This document shows positions 9,115 to 17,480 of a stretch of DNA of 64,000 bases, piece after piece. The stretch lies in contig NZ_AP025144.1 of NCBI RefSeq assembly GCF_019977755.1, positions 124,001-188,000 on the forward strand, written 5' to 3'. Source of the stretch: Vibrio penaeicida (lineage in GTDB: Bacteria; Pseudomonadota; Gammaproteobacteria; Enterobacterales; Vibrionaceae). The stretch's first letter is position 1. Every line of letters begins with the position of its first letter. Under the pieces are notes generated by a model that ran no database searches, was not told where the DNA came from, and worked only from the letters and a program-made list of their open reading frames with translations. The position numbers and the translations under genes are program-made.

Positions 9115-9358
9115 ACGGCGAGTTCGCGTATCAGGGGCGCCAACCAGCGTGGTTCGACATCGGGGGGAGCAGAAGCTGAGCTTGACCCAGATTGAGCTAG
9201 AGTTGGGAAGATGCATGATCACCTTGGAGCAATTGAGCAAAGGGAGAGGGCTTATCAGCTCGCGGGGGACTCGCAGTTGGTTAGCTCCGCTTTACGTTTA
9301 CTGAAATAGTTGGGGTTGATCCCCTGTTGCTGACAAAATTCGCCTTGGCTCAAGATTC
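8857..9358 (-). mobile_element. IS66-family insertion sequence remnant (tnpA fragment + tnpB)
   Basis: Degenerate IS66-type element. Near 9356-9255 a frame reads SQGEFCQQQGINPNYFSKRK, the start of TnpA, then hits a stop. After a frameshift the TnpA C-terminus (PPDVEPRWLAPLIRELAV) ends at 9111 and overlaps the tnpB start in an ATGA arrangement typical of IS66. No tnpC transposase with a DDE domain follows, and I could not find terminal inverted repeats, so the element is not self-mobile. It lies between the broken peroxidase gene and the DUF1566 genes. Confidence 0.8.
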
Positions 9359-9378
9359 AGGACGAGACAATTCTATCT

Positions 9379-9413
9379 AAAAAACCAGTCAGCTATTGCT
9401 GACTGGTTTTTTT
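9379..9413. terminator. Strong bidirectional terminator
   Basis: Stem AAAAACCAGTCAGC / GCTGACTGGTTTTT with loop TATT and T-run on both strands. It terminates the DUF1566 gene transcribed towards it and isolates it from the IS66 relic. Confidence 0.9.
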
Positions 9414-9420
9414 ACTACTG

Positions 9421-10137
9421 TTATGGTTTTTTCCTTACCAAACGCATCATACTGTAATCTCGTGAATGGGCTCTCAGTGGTGAACTGTGGCCATTAAATG
9501 GAACCGTATAAAAGAACAAGTAGTCGCCCGGTAGATTCGAGTCTGTACTTACTTGAAGTGAATGATAAGCCTGCCCTCTATATATTTTTTCAGACGCGAT
9601 CGCTTTTTCATTATCTGGCCAGCTCCAATCAAAATCCGTATCTTTTAGCGCAATGATCTCTTCTGTTGTGAGACCAATCTTATAGCTAAACATGGGATAC
9701 GTCGCTGGAACACATCGATCATTATAAATAGTGAGCAAATCTTTCATATTTGGCAGATGCCATAAATGGTTAGATTCCCCTAATCGCTGATTCTCTGCTT
9801 CAACGATTTCTAGGGTTTTTTCTCTCACATTCGGATAGAACTTACGCTCTGGGAACAGATCCATAGCCACGGTAGGTACACCCTCGCAACTCATTTGATC
9901 GCTACTCAGTGTTTGCCCGATAAAGCAGTAACTCCACTGCAGCCCTGTCGCTGCATCATTCACTACTTTGTAATCTCCTGCATCGGTGGTGAGCACTTCA
10001 TGAGTAAAGCGGTTACTTGGGTTCATTTCCGTATCGGCTAAACATACGCGTAAGTCTTCGTTAGCCCATGCAGACGTGACCATCAGAGATAAACATGCTG
10101 TTAAATATTTCACTCGTTTGTTCCTTTTACTCTGCAT
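9421..10137 (-). CDS. Secreted DUF1566 (Lcl C-terminal-like) protein
   Basis: Exported protein of 238 residues. It begins with a signal peptide (basic start, hydrophobic core, cleavage probably after SAWA). The rest is one DUF1566-type domain: DAATGLQWSYCFIG, then WHLPNMKDLLTIYN and a cysteine-containing RCVPATYPMFS block, ending in a YSMMRLVRK strand. I placed the start at the ATG overlapping the stop of the upstream large lipoprotein gene (11-base overlap); an ATG four codons earlier is possible. Overlap and shared domain type indicate cotranscription and a joint surface role with that lipoprotein, next to the Tad locus. Exact function unknown. Confidence 0.82.
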   Translation of the reverse strand: MQSKRNKRVKYLTACLSLMVTSAWANEDLRVCLADTEMNPSNRFTHEVLTTDAGDYKVVNDAATGLQWSYCFIGQTLSSDQMSCEGVPTVAMDLFPERKFYPNVREKTLEIVEAENQRLGESNHLWHLPNMKDLLTIYNDRCVPATYPMFSYKIGLTTEEIIALKDTDFDWSWPDNEKAIASEKIYRGQAYHSLQVSTDSNLPGDYLFFYTVPFNGHSSPLRAHSRDYSMMRLVRKKP

Positions 10138-13100
10138 AGTAACCATCACTGATTAGTACCAGCGGGTTATGATCCGAATTATTAAAGTACTTAGCTTCTA
10201 GCCAGAACGCCGTCAGTGCTCGATTTTTTAGACCATCCATACTTGGCGCATCTAACCAAAATCCATGGAATGTGCTGTCGTTCATTCTTGGGAAGTACAA
10301 ATTAGGGAAATAACGAGTATCTAGGTTGGACGCACGGTTTCTACCGAAGTCGAACAAAGCGTAACCCTCTTCCAGCGTAGGAATACGCCAGTTGCTTAAT
10401 CCACAACGTTTTTTGCTGTTTATCCAAGTAATCTGGTTTTCAACCGTACACTGCTTTGGATCCGTCGAAACGACGTTCAAGTTAGGTAACGCACAGGTAC
10501 CATCAAACACATCACCAGCGTTGGTTGCATCTCTAACAAACATATTGTCACCATCAAAAATGGTGTAAGGCTCATCATCTTGACGTCCATGTTTGGTTTC
10601 CCAAACCAGTCCAGTATGGGCATCAAGGACACAAGAAAATGGACTTTGCTTATACGTCAGGTCTTGTCGAATCAATGGTACGCCATCATTGTTCAATTTG
10701 ACGTAGCGGGCACCCAACATGCCATCTTTATTGCTATTTCTGGCTTTACCACTTAGTGGGTCACATGCGGTGTCGCTGTCTCTACCACGGTGGCTATCAT
10801 CAGACTCAATACCCGCAGTCACACGTGAGTCAGCAATATGGATATGTTGAGGGGAATAGGTTAATAGAGCACTTGGCGTTCCAATATTACTCTGAACACG
10901 GATATGATAAGCCTGCTCAAATGTTAGCCCTGTGATGGTCGCCCTTAACTTATTCGTAGGTTTTTGATGTTCAGCATCGACAACATTTTCAAATTGATTG
11001 CTGCCCCAACCTAATGTGTATTGGGTGGCGCCAACTTGTTTATCCCATCCAATGGTCACCCAGTGGCCATCTTCATTTTTGCCTTTACCATCAATACGAA
11101 CGCCTAGCACTTGATCGTGATTAAGAACCACCTGGCAGGTAGGATCCAACACGCTAACCGGGTAAACGGTTACCCAACTTCCTGGTCTTGAAAACTCGAA
11201 GTAGTATTTGTCTTCCTCTGAGTTGGCTAATAGCTGAGTCATATTTTGAGTAATGTGAGAGACATTGACATCAAGGTTATTAATGAGCACTTCACCAATG
11301 GCATACTTAGCCGCAAATCTGTCTTGCAAGTTCTCCATATCTGGCAGCAGGTTATTACTGGATACCACGCCGTAGTTTCCTAACATGTCGATATCAAGAA
11401 TATCCAGAACATCCATATAAATGTCGGCGCTTTCAACCAGATCGATCGATCGACCAAACAACTTACCTTCCACTTGCAGCGCAAATATTGCAGCCAAAAA
11501 TTCAACTTGCTGACGGGGGAAAGCATTATATCGAGCAGCGATCTCATCAAGGGTAAACGGGTAGAGGTAACCCGCGTATCCATGCTTTGATAACGAGGTT
11601 TTGAACATTAACGCCGCTTGCGCACTCGAGATATAGCCGACGCTTAATCGTTCCAGTTCGCTGATTTCTAAAGTGCCATTACCATTGGTATCACGTTTCA
11701 CTAATTCACAGAATGATCCCAATACCGACCTTAGCTGGACGCCAGTTTTGTTGTCGCGGATATGAATGGTCAACGTGTCGTGCATTTCATCTTCCGTGTA
11801 CTCGTAGTTGTACTCAAACTCTCTGTTCGGAACTGGCGGTTTGCCTGGCTGACACCTCTCTAAATTATTATCGACATTGCGCAATGGAATGGTAAAAACG
11901 AAGCCATTTTTGCCTGCATAATCCATGGTTTTTCTGCGTTGACCATCAAGATCAATCAGAGCAATTGGTTCATGGCGTCCAATAGGTTGACGACCATTGG
12001 TGTCTTGTTCTTTTGGCTTGTTTAGGCGAGTACCCAATACCACTTCTACTGACGCTTCTTCTAACTCGACTGGGAAACGGCCACTGATACGAAGATGCTG
12101 TTCAGGCGCCAATCCCATTATCTGCTTCTTAAGCGGATGGTGGTAATTGGCATTCTCCAAATTACTCCAAGATCTTAGGTGGCGCCTCTCTATCTGTTCA
12201 TCAGCGGTAATGTTCATCTGAGGATAAGTAGGCACCGTTTTGCCAACTTGCGCTTTATAATGTTTCCAGATTGGCTCTTTAGGATCAGCAGCGAGCGCAA
12301 CCAGTATTTTTTTGCCCAATGCTTGTAATCCCGTACCACTACCCGGCCACGTGGTATTGGGCAGAGTAAAGTACTTGCTAGGATTAGTGTCTGGGTCGGC
12401 CGCAACATCCTGCTGATATTGTTCATAAATATGTTCAATATCAGCCGGACTCAATGTCCAAGTAATAGGGGCGCCTTTACCGGTTTCGATGTCGAGAGCA
12501 TCATAGAGCCCAAGCAAATCGTACTGACTGTCACGCCATGAATCGCTAATAACTAGATCAAATGGTGCATCAAACACCGTAGGTTCGCCGTCCCCCGGGT
12601 TCGCTATGGCGACATGCTCTTTAAGTTTCCTGTCCTGATTCCAGTCAAGAGTCAGATCACGCTCTCCTTGGTCCGCCATCTGCTCATAAACCGCAGCCAG
12701 TTCAATCACTAGCTGTTGGGTATAAACCAGCTCTCCACGAGCATTGGCAAGTTGCTGAGTCGTCAATCTAAACAGCCAATTTAACATTGCCCTGTTATGG
12801 TTAGGCGGGTTAATGACTTTTAGCTGAGCGGTATTTATCTCAACCACCTGCTCATCTAATGGTGTATTGGGATTACCTTTAATCAGTAACCATTGCTCGG
12901 GCGTGAGGCTTAGGGTGTAACTGCCATAATAAGAAGGACGCCAGCTACTGCTGCCCGTGGTCTTCATATGGTCATAGATAGCCGTTCTTTGATCTTGTGT
13001 TAAATGCACCCAAGTGCTGTTACTTTGCTCTGAGAGGTAACGCCTAACGGCTTCATTTTTTTGCCTGACGGGCAGATTGGCATACTGGGTTAAACTGGTA

Positions 13101-13717
13101 GAAAGCAGATGCTTAGCGACGGTATTAAATGCTTGAGTAATGGGATCTAACGACAGAGTCACTAACTCGGTTTCATCAATCACACCATCGCCAGAACTGT
13201 CCATTTGAATGATGCTCGCTAAGGTGTCTAACTCCGTCTTAAAGTACTTACTTTGCGCTGTTGTAGTGGTGGCTCCGCCTGCATGGCTGGTTCTAGTACT
13301 CGCCGTTGATTGGCTTGCGATCCAGCCTTCCACAGAAATAGGCTGATTGTCAGGCCATTGTGAGACTTCAAAGGTGTATTCATAACTGCCTTCCGGTACA
13401 GCACTCTGCCATGTGTCACAAGTGTTCCCCGCACACACTTTGAACTCGAAAATATCGGTAGCCGTTGCCAGAGGCACAGGCCCTGAAATAGTGATATCCC
13501 GAAGCTGAGTAGGTGGTTGCGGAGGGGTGACTACTCCCCCTGGGTTACCGGGCGTTGTTCCTGGGTTTCCGGGGTTCGAGGTTCCCGGATTTCCCGGCTT
13601 AGTGGTTCCACTGTTTCCTCCTCCGGGGGGCGACGCTACTCCATCTGTTGGTCTTTCACTACAACCTAAGGTAGCCAAACCAAGCAAACTGGTAATAACT
13701 ATACGTTTAAAGAGCAT
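10127..13717 (-). CDS. Large putative lipoprotein: collagen-like spacer, two EF-hand-like modules, FnIII-like region, C-terminal DUF1566
   Basis: 1196-residue surface-type protein, function unknown. A signal sequence ends in LATLGC, close to a lipobox. Residues about 25-65 are a low-complexity PGNPGT repeat resembling a short collagen-like linker. EF-hand-like calcium loops occur near 172-184 (DSSGDGVIDETEL) and 675-687 (DTNGNGTLEISEL), each in similar sequence, suggesting an internal duplication. Around 880-955 there is a fibronectin III-like stretch (GWDKQVGATQYTLGWG, TGLTFEQAYHIRV). The last 165 residues form a DUF1566 domain (DAHTGLVWETKHG ... CGLSNWRIPTLEEGYALF). It diverges from flp across a 231-base AT-rich gap and overlaps the smaller DUF1566 gene. 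Likely an adhesin or Tad-associated matrix protein, by inference. Confidence 0.85.
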   Translation of the reverse strand: MLFKRIVITSLLGLATLGCSERPTDGVASPPGGGNSGTTKPGNPGTSNPGNPGTTPGNPGGVVTPPQPPTQLRDITISGPVPLATATDIFEFKVCAGNTCDTWQSAVPEGSYEYTFEVSQWPDNQPISVEGWIASQSTASTRTSHAGGATTTTAQSKYFKTELDTLASIIQMDSSGDGVIDETELVTLSLDPITQAFNTVAKHLLSTSLTQYANLPVRQKNEAVRRYLSEQSNSTWVHLTQDQRTAIYDHMKTTGSSSWRPSYYGSYTLSLTPEQWLLIKGNPNTPLDEQVVEINTAQLKVINPPNHNRAMLNWLFRLTTQQLANARGELVYTQQLVIELAAVYEQMADQGERDLTLDWNQDRKLKEHVAIANPGDGEPTVFDAPFDLVISDSWRDSQYDLLGLYDALDIETGKGAPITWTLSPADIEHIYEQYQQDVAADPDTNPSKYFTLPNTTWPGSGTGLQALGKKILVALAADPKEPIWKHYKAQVGKTVPTYPQMNITADEQIERRHLRSWSNLENANYHHPLKKQIMGLAPEQHLRISGRFPVELEEASVEVVLGTRLNKPKEQDTNGRQPIGRHEPIALIDLDGQRRKTMDYAGKNGFVFTIPLRNVDNNLERCQPGKPPVPNREFEYNYEYTEDEMHDTLTIHIRDNKTGVQLRSVLGSFCELVKRDTNGNGTLEISELERLSVGYISSAQAALMFKTSLSKHGYAGYLYPFTLDEIAARYNAFPRQQVEFLAAIFALQVEGKLFGRSIDLVESADIYMDVLDILDIDMLGNYGVVSSNNLLPDMENLQDRFAAKYAIGEVLINNLDVNVSHITQNMTQLLANSEEDKYYFEFSRPGSWVTVYPVSVLDPTCQVVLNHDQVLGVRIDGKGKNEDGHWVTIGWDKQVGATQYTLGWGSNQFENVVDAEHQKPTNKLRATITGLTFEQAYHIRVQSNIGTPSALLTYSPQHIHIADSRVTAGIESDDSHRGRDSDTACDPLSGKARNSNKDGMLGARYVKLNNDGVPLIRQDLTYKQSPFSCVLDAHTGLVWETKHGRQDDEPYTIFDGDNMFVRDATNAGDVFDGTCALPNLNVVSTDPKQCTVENQITWINSKKRCGLSNWRIPTLEEGYALFDFGRNRASNLDTRYFPNLYFPRMNDSTFHGFWLDAPSMDGLKNRALTAFWLEAKYFNNSDHNPLVLISDGYYAE

Positions 13718-13948
13718 GATTATTCCTTAAAAACACTATTCCAGCCAAATTAAAACGGTGTATCGTTCTGCAAGTGTGTCTCATAAATGATTATATATGA
13801 CTGGCATTCTGTATAATTACAGATTGTTATTCTGTATGTTAATGGTTATTTAGAATATATTATAATATTGTTATTGATTTTCTCAATGATATTAATAATA
13901 ATTCTCATAATCATTTGACTGCTGAATGCAATATAAGGAATATTTTCA
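13718..13948. promoter_or_regulatory. AT-rich divergent promoter region, tad locus / lipoprotein
   Basis: Very AT-rich intergenic region separating two oppositely transcribed units. Promoters for both must lie here. AT-richness is compatible with H-NS silencing (inference). A Fur-like sequence (13897-13915) matches 12 of 16 consensus positions and lies 34 bases before flp. Confidence 0.55.
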
Positions 13949-14149
13949 ATGAATGGTTTCACCAACCTTCTAAAACGCTACTTTAAAGATGAAAGTGGCG
14001 CTACAGCTATTGAATACGGAATTCTTGCGGCAGGTTTAGCTGCGGGGATCTTGGCGATTTTTGGTTCTGACGGTCTATTCATCACCGCTCTAAAAGATAA
14101 GTTCCAGGCCATTATTGACGGTATGAACATGGGTGCCAGTGGAGAGTAA
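13949..14149 (+). CDS. flp: Flp-type pilin
   Basis: Major subunit of the Tad pilus, 66 residues. It has the short leader ending KDESG and the Flp motif ATAIEYG immediately after the predicted TadV cleavage site, followed by a hydrophobic helix LAAGLAAGILAIF and a short C-terminal tail. AAGGA precedes the ATG. It is the first gene of a thirteen-gene locus in the order known from Aggregatibacter. Only one pilin gene is present here. Confidence 0.95.
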   Translation: MNGFTNLLKRYFKDESGATAIEYGILAAGLAAGILAIFGSDGLFITALKDKFQAIIDGMNMGASGE

Positions 14150-14579
14150 TTTCCTTTTATTACTCAAAGCCACCACTTTTGCTCTGTTATGCATAGTTTC
14201 ACTGACTGACATAAGAAATCGAACAGTCCCAAACTGGGCGTTATTGATACTGGCGATTGTGGTGTTCACTGCAGTCCCGTTTAGCGTTTATCACGCCACC
14301 ATTAGTTTGATCATTTTGTTTCTAGGCATTGTTGCCTTCCACTATCGTTGGCTAGGGGCTGGTGACAGTAAGCTGCTGGCAATATGCGCCTATGGCTCCA
14401 TCGAACATTGGCAGTGGTTGTTACTGCAAACCGCTTTGGTAGGTGGAGGATTAAGTATAGCCATTCTCGTATACAACCATTTAGTCGGATTGGGTTTGAT
14501 AAAACACTCCCCTATAAAAACGGTGCCTTATGCCGTCGCAATTGCTGGCAGTGCCATAACAACCATTCACTACATTTAA
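14133..14579 (+). CDS. tadV: TadV prepilin peptidase
   Basis: Aspartic prepilin peptidase (CpaA/TadV family) that cleaves Flp and the pseudopilins TadE/F; inner-membrane, 148 residues. The two catalytic aspartates are in SLTDIRNRTVPN and in GAGDSKLLA (the GxGD motif). Multiple hydrophobic helices are present. The GTG chosen overlaps the end of flp by 17 bases; a second GTG two codons later is equally possible. Overlap suggests translational coupling. Confidence 0.92.
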   Translation: MPVESNFLLLLKATTFALLCIVSLTDIRNRTVPNWALLILAIVVFTAVPFSVYHATISLIILFLGIVAFHYRWLGAGDSKLLAICAYGSIEHWQWLLLQTALVGGGLSIAILVYNHLVGLGLIKHSPIKTVPYAVAIAGSAITTIHYI

Positions 14580-14592
14580 AAAAGCAAACACC

Positions 14593-15486
14593 ATGAAAAA
14601 GTTACTTTTTGTGCTCATTAGCATAGGTTTACTACTCGTTACGCTAATGTTTGTCTGGTCAAATACGGCGGCAACGCCAGTATCAAAAACAGAAGAACAG
14701 GTCAAAGTAGAAGAACCTAAAGCGATTGCTCCAAGGATTTTGGTTGCCAAATACCCTATTCAAGTCGGTTCTTTACTTCGCTCTCAGGATTTCACCTGGG
14801 CACCGTTCGATGACTCTGAACATCAATTGATTGATCTGTTTTTAAAAGATTTTGTCGAACTCAAATCATTAGAAGGCAGCTTGATCACTCAATCCCTTGT
14901 CGCTGGTCAGCCTTTAACCTCCTCTGTCATTATCCGACCGGAACAAAGCCATTACCTCTCTTCTATGCTTGCTCCTGGGATGAAAGGCGTCACCTTAGAT
15001 ATCACCTTTGCTGGTAGCAATTACGGATTAATTCGAGCAGGTAACTATGTCGATATCCTCTTAACCACTTCCAAAAAACATCAAGATGAAGAAGGGTTTG
15101 GGGAAGTGACTAAACACGCTAACAACTTAGTTTTAGAAAATGTTCGCTTGCTAGCGGTAGACAATGTTTTGACCGACATCCTGAGTGGTCCAGAGAAACA
15201 AGATCCATCAAGTTCACTCAATCAAAACGGGGAGCGCACGGTCCCGGTCACTTTTGAAGTGACGGCCGATCAAGCGCAACGTTTGCTGCTGGCTCGTAAG
15301 CTTGGTGCTTTGTCTCTTTTACTTCGTAGCGCCTATCAAGATGCAAGCCTAGCTCAATCAGACAACGTCACGCTATGGGATGAGGAAATTTCTGATAACC
15401 ATAATCCGCGCATGCGGCCACAGCACTCTATCCGAATTTTTGACGGTCAGGATGTCCGTACACAAGAAAAACCGACAGCGAGATAA
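14593..15486 (+). CDS. rcpC: Tad pilus assembly protein RcpC/CpaB
   Basis: Periplasm-facing assembly protein of 297 residues with an N-terminal membrane anchor (LLFVLISIGLLLVTLMFVW). A SAF-like domain follows (PRILVAKYPIQVGSLLRSQDF, LVAGQPLTSSVI), then the CpaB region beginning LAPGMKGVTLDI and RAGNYVDILLT, and a VTFEVTADQAQRLLLA block. Thirteen bases after tadV, four bases before rcpA, so firmly inside the operon. It is thought to work with the secretin RcpA. Confidence 0.92.
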   Translation: MKKLLFVLISIGLLLVTLMFVWSNTAATPVSKTEEQVKVEEPKAIAPRILVAKYPIQVGSLLRSQDFTWAPFDDSEHQLIDLFLKDFVELKSLEGSLITQSLVAGQPLTSSVIIRPEQSHYLSSMLAPGMKGVTLDITFAGSNYGLIRAGNYVDILLTTSKKHQDEEGFGEVTKHANNLVLENVRLLAVDNVLTDILSGPEKQDPSSSLNQNGERTVPVTFEVTADQAQRLLLARKLGALSLLLRSAYQDASLAQSDNVTLWDEEISDNHNPRMRPQHSIRIFDGQDVRTQEKPTAR

Positions 15487-15489
15487 CTC

Positions 15490-16908
15490 ATGAACACTTT
15501 CAAAACACTCTGTATATGTGTGCTGACACTGCTTTGCTCTGCTCAGGTCTATGCAAAAGTTAACACGCTAGAAATCTCCGTTAACGAAAATCGTTTAATT
15601 GCTGTTTCCGGTGAGGTGCAAGACATCTTTGTGTCTGATCCTGACTTACTTGTTGTACATGCTCCCTCCAGTCAACACATTATGATTGCGGGTAAAAAGT
15701 TAGGGGAGACAGACATACTTGTCCTTGGTGCTAACGCTTCTACATTGGCTCATTACAAAATTGTGATCAGCGTTGATATCTCTGATCTGGAGCAAAATGT
15801 CCGACATGCTTTCCCTGATGCTAGCGTCTCCTTTGCCTACAGTGGCGGGGCTATTATTGCAATGGGAGAAGTATCGACACCATTGCAAGCTCATGAAATT
15901 CTCAGCATGGCTTCTGGTTATGCGAAATCTCTTCAAGAAGAAGATACACAAACCATGGGCGCGCCTTCTTCACAGGACGGGAATGGTGCTAGGGCAAACG
16001 GAGCAGCGAAGCCTGGCGGTGGTATGGGTACTTACCCGTTAGTGGTTAATCAACTAAAAACCGCAGGAAGCACGCAGGTTAATATCTCCGTACGTATCGT
16101 CGAGATGGAGCGGACAACCAGTGAACAACTGGGTCTGAGATGGAGCTCTGTTGGTAACATGCGTTGGGGTACTTGGGACAGTTTGCAAACCGCTCTTGGG
16201 GTAACGCCAGGCAATAAGTTTCCTACTAACAACTTGCCTAGTGGACCCGATCAGCATGGTCTAAACGTGATCATTGATGCCTTAGTCGAAAACAGTCTAG
16301 TGAATGTCCTTGCTGAGCCTAATCTAACGGCTAAGTCTGGAGAAGCTGCCACCTTTATGTCTGGAGGAGAATTTCCCTTCCCTGTCGACAATGGCGACGA
16401 CGGTGTCAGCATTGAGTTTAAAAAGTTTGGTATCGCTTTGGAGTTGACGCCAACCGTACTGAGCAACAACCAGATCAGTCTAACGGTTGCGCCAGAAGTA
16501 TCGACGTTAAGCCGTGAAAACAGCGTCTCCATTGCCGGTGTTGAAGTACCGGGAATCGAAACCCGCCGAGCCACCACTACCATCGAACTGGCAGATGGAC
16601 AAAGCTTTGCGCTAGCCGGCTTAGTTCGCACCTATCAAGATCATAAAGTGGAAGCTTTGCCTTTTCTTGGCGAAATCCCTGTACTGGCCCCTTTTTTTAG
16701 TAACAACAGTTTCAAAAACTCAGAAAGTGAGTTGGTTATTATTGCCACTGCCCGATTAGTCGAACCCACAAGTGATCCCTCTCTTCTTACCACACCTCTG
16801 GATCGTTACAGACCAGCGAGTCGTTTTGAGCGCGTATTCCTGCAGAAAACAGGGGAAACACACGATCAAAACAGCAGGTTGTTTGGCAACTACGGTTACA
16901 ACTATTAG
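15490..16908 (+). CDS. rcpA: Tad outer-membrane secretin RcpA/CpaC
   Basis: Forms the outer-membrane channel for Flp pili, 472 residues. A signal peptide ends at VYAK. The N-terminal region carries the BON-like ENRLIAVSGEVQDIFVSDPDLL block typical of CpaC. The secretin domain includes VNISVRIVEMERTTSEQLGL, LAEPNLTAKSGEAATFMSGGEFP, GIALELTPTVL and the end motif LPFLGEIPVLAPFFSNNSF. Length and order match the family. Confidence 0.95.
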   Translation: MNTFKTLCICVLTLLCSAQVYAKVNTLEISVNENRLIAVSGEVQDIFVSDPDLLVVHAPSSQHIMIAGKKLGETDILVLGANASTLAHYKIVISVDISDLEQNVRHAFPDASVSFAYSGGAIIAMGEVSTPLQAHEILSMASGYAKSLQEEDTQTMGAPSSQDGNGARANGAAKPGGGMGTYPLVVNQLKTAGSTQVNISVRIVEMERTTSEQLGLRWSSVGNMRWGTWDSLQTALGVTPGNKFPTNNLPSGPDQHGLNVIIDALVENSLVNVLAEPNLTAKSGEAATFMSGGEFPFPVDNGDDGVSIEFKKFGIALELTPTVLSNNQISLTVAPEVSTLSRENSVSIAGVEVPGIETRRATTTIELADGQSFALAGLVRTYQDHKVEALPFLGEIPVLAPFFSNNSFKNSESELVIIATARLVEPTSDPSLLTTPLDRYRPASRFERVFLQKTGETHDQNSRLFGNYGYNY

Positions 16909-16913
16909 GAATC

Positions 16914-17477
16914 ATGATGAATCAATTAAAACTTTGTTCAGTGGCTTTGTTGTTGCCTGCACTGGTCGCTTGTGTCGCACCAAATCAAGTACTTCCGCAT
17001 CATAGTTACACCGACACGGCTGAATTTAACGCTGACAGGGAAACACTGCCTGTCGTGTTAGATCAGTTAACCGCGCCCCTTATTCATCGAGAAGAAGTGG
17101 GAGAGATAAACATTACTCTGCAAGGCGGCTTGCTTAGTCAATCAGAAAAACAAGAGATTGAAAGCCACCTATCAAACAAACTCTTAATGCAAGTAGAGCT
17201 GGATCATACCCCTAGTGTGGAGGAAACCATGCAGGGAGATATCGAAGTGATTTTTGCGCCGGATACGTGTCGATACAATAAATCTGCTGTTCCTGTGAGT
17301 CCTCAAGCCTGCCAGCAATTGCGCAATCAGTACGCCAGTGCCAGCGATAAAATGGCATGGCATCAGGGGAATATCTACCAAGAGCATAACACTGCACTAT
17401 CTGCCGGTGCTGTTCAAAGACTTTACAACAACAAAATCAAATCTGCGGAAAAGCAGTCAGTAACCGGAGAGGATTAA
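16914..17477 (+). CDS. rcpB: RcpB-like Tad lipoprotein
   Basis: Putative outer-membrane lipoprotein of 187 residues in the rcpB position between secretin and tadZ. The signal sequence ends LVAC (lipobox). The mature part is poorly conserved; it contains INITLQGGLLSQSEKQEIE and a pair of cysteines (DTCRYN, PQACQQL) that could form a disulfide. Assignment rests mostly on gene order; the family is thought to gate or stabilise the RcpA channel. AGGA precedes tandem ATGs. Confidence 0.8.
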   Translation: MMNQLKLCSVALLLPALVACVAPNQVLPHHSYTDTAEFNADRETLPVVLDQLTAPLIHREEVGEINITLQGGLLSQSEKQEIESHLSNKLLMQVELDHTPSVEETMQGDIEVIFAPDTCRYNKSAVPVSPQACQQLRNQYASASDKMAWHQGNIYQEHNTALSAGAVQRLYNNKIKSAEKQSVTGED

Positions 17478-17480
17478 CCC

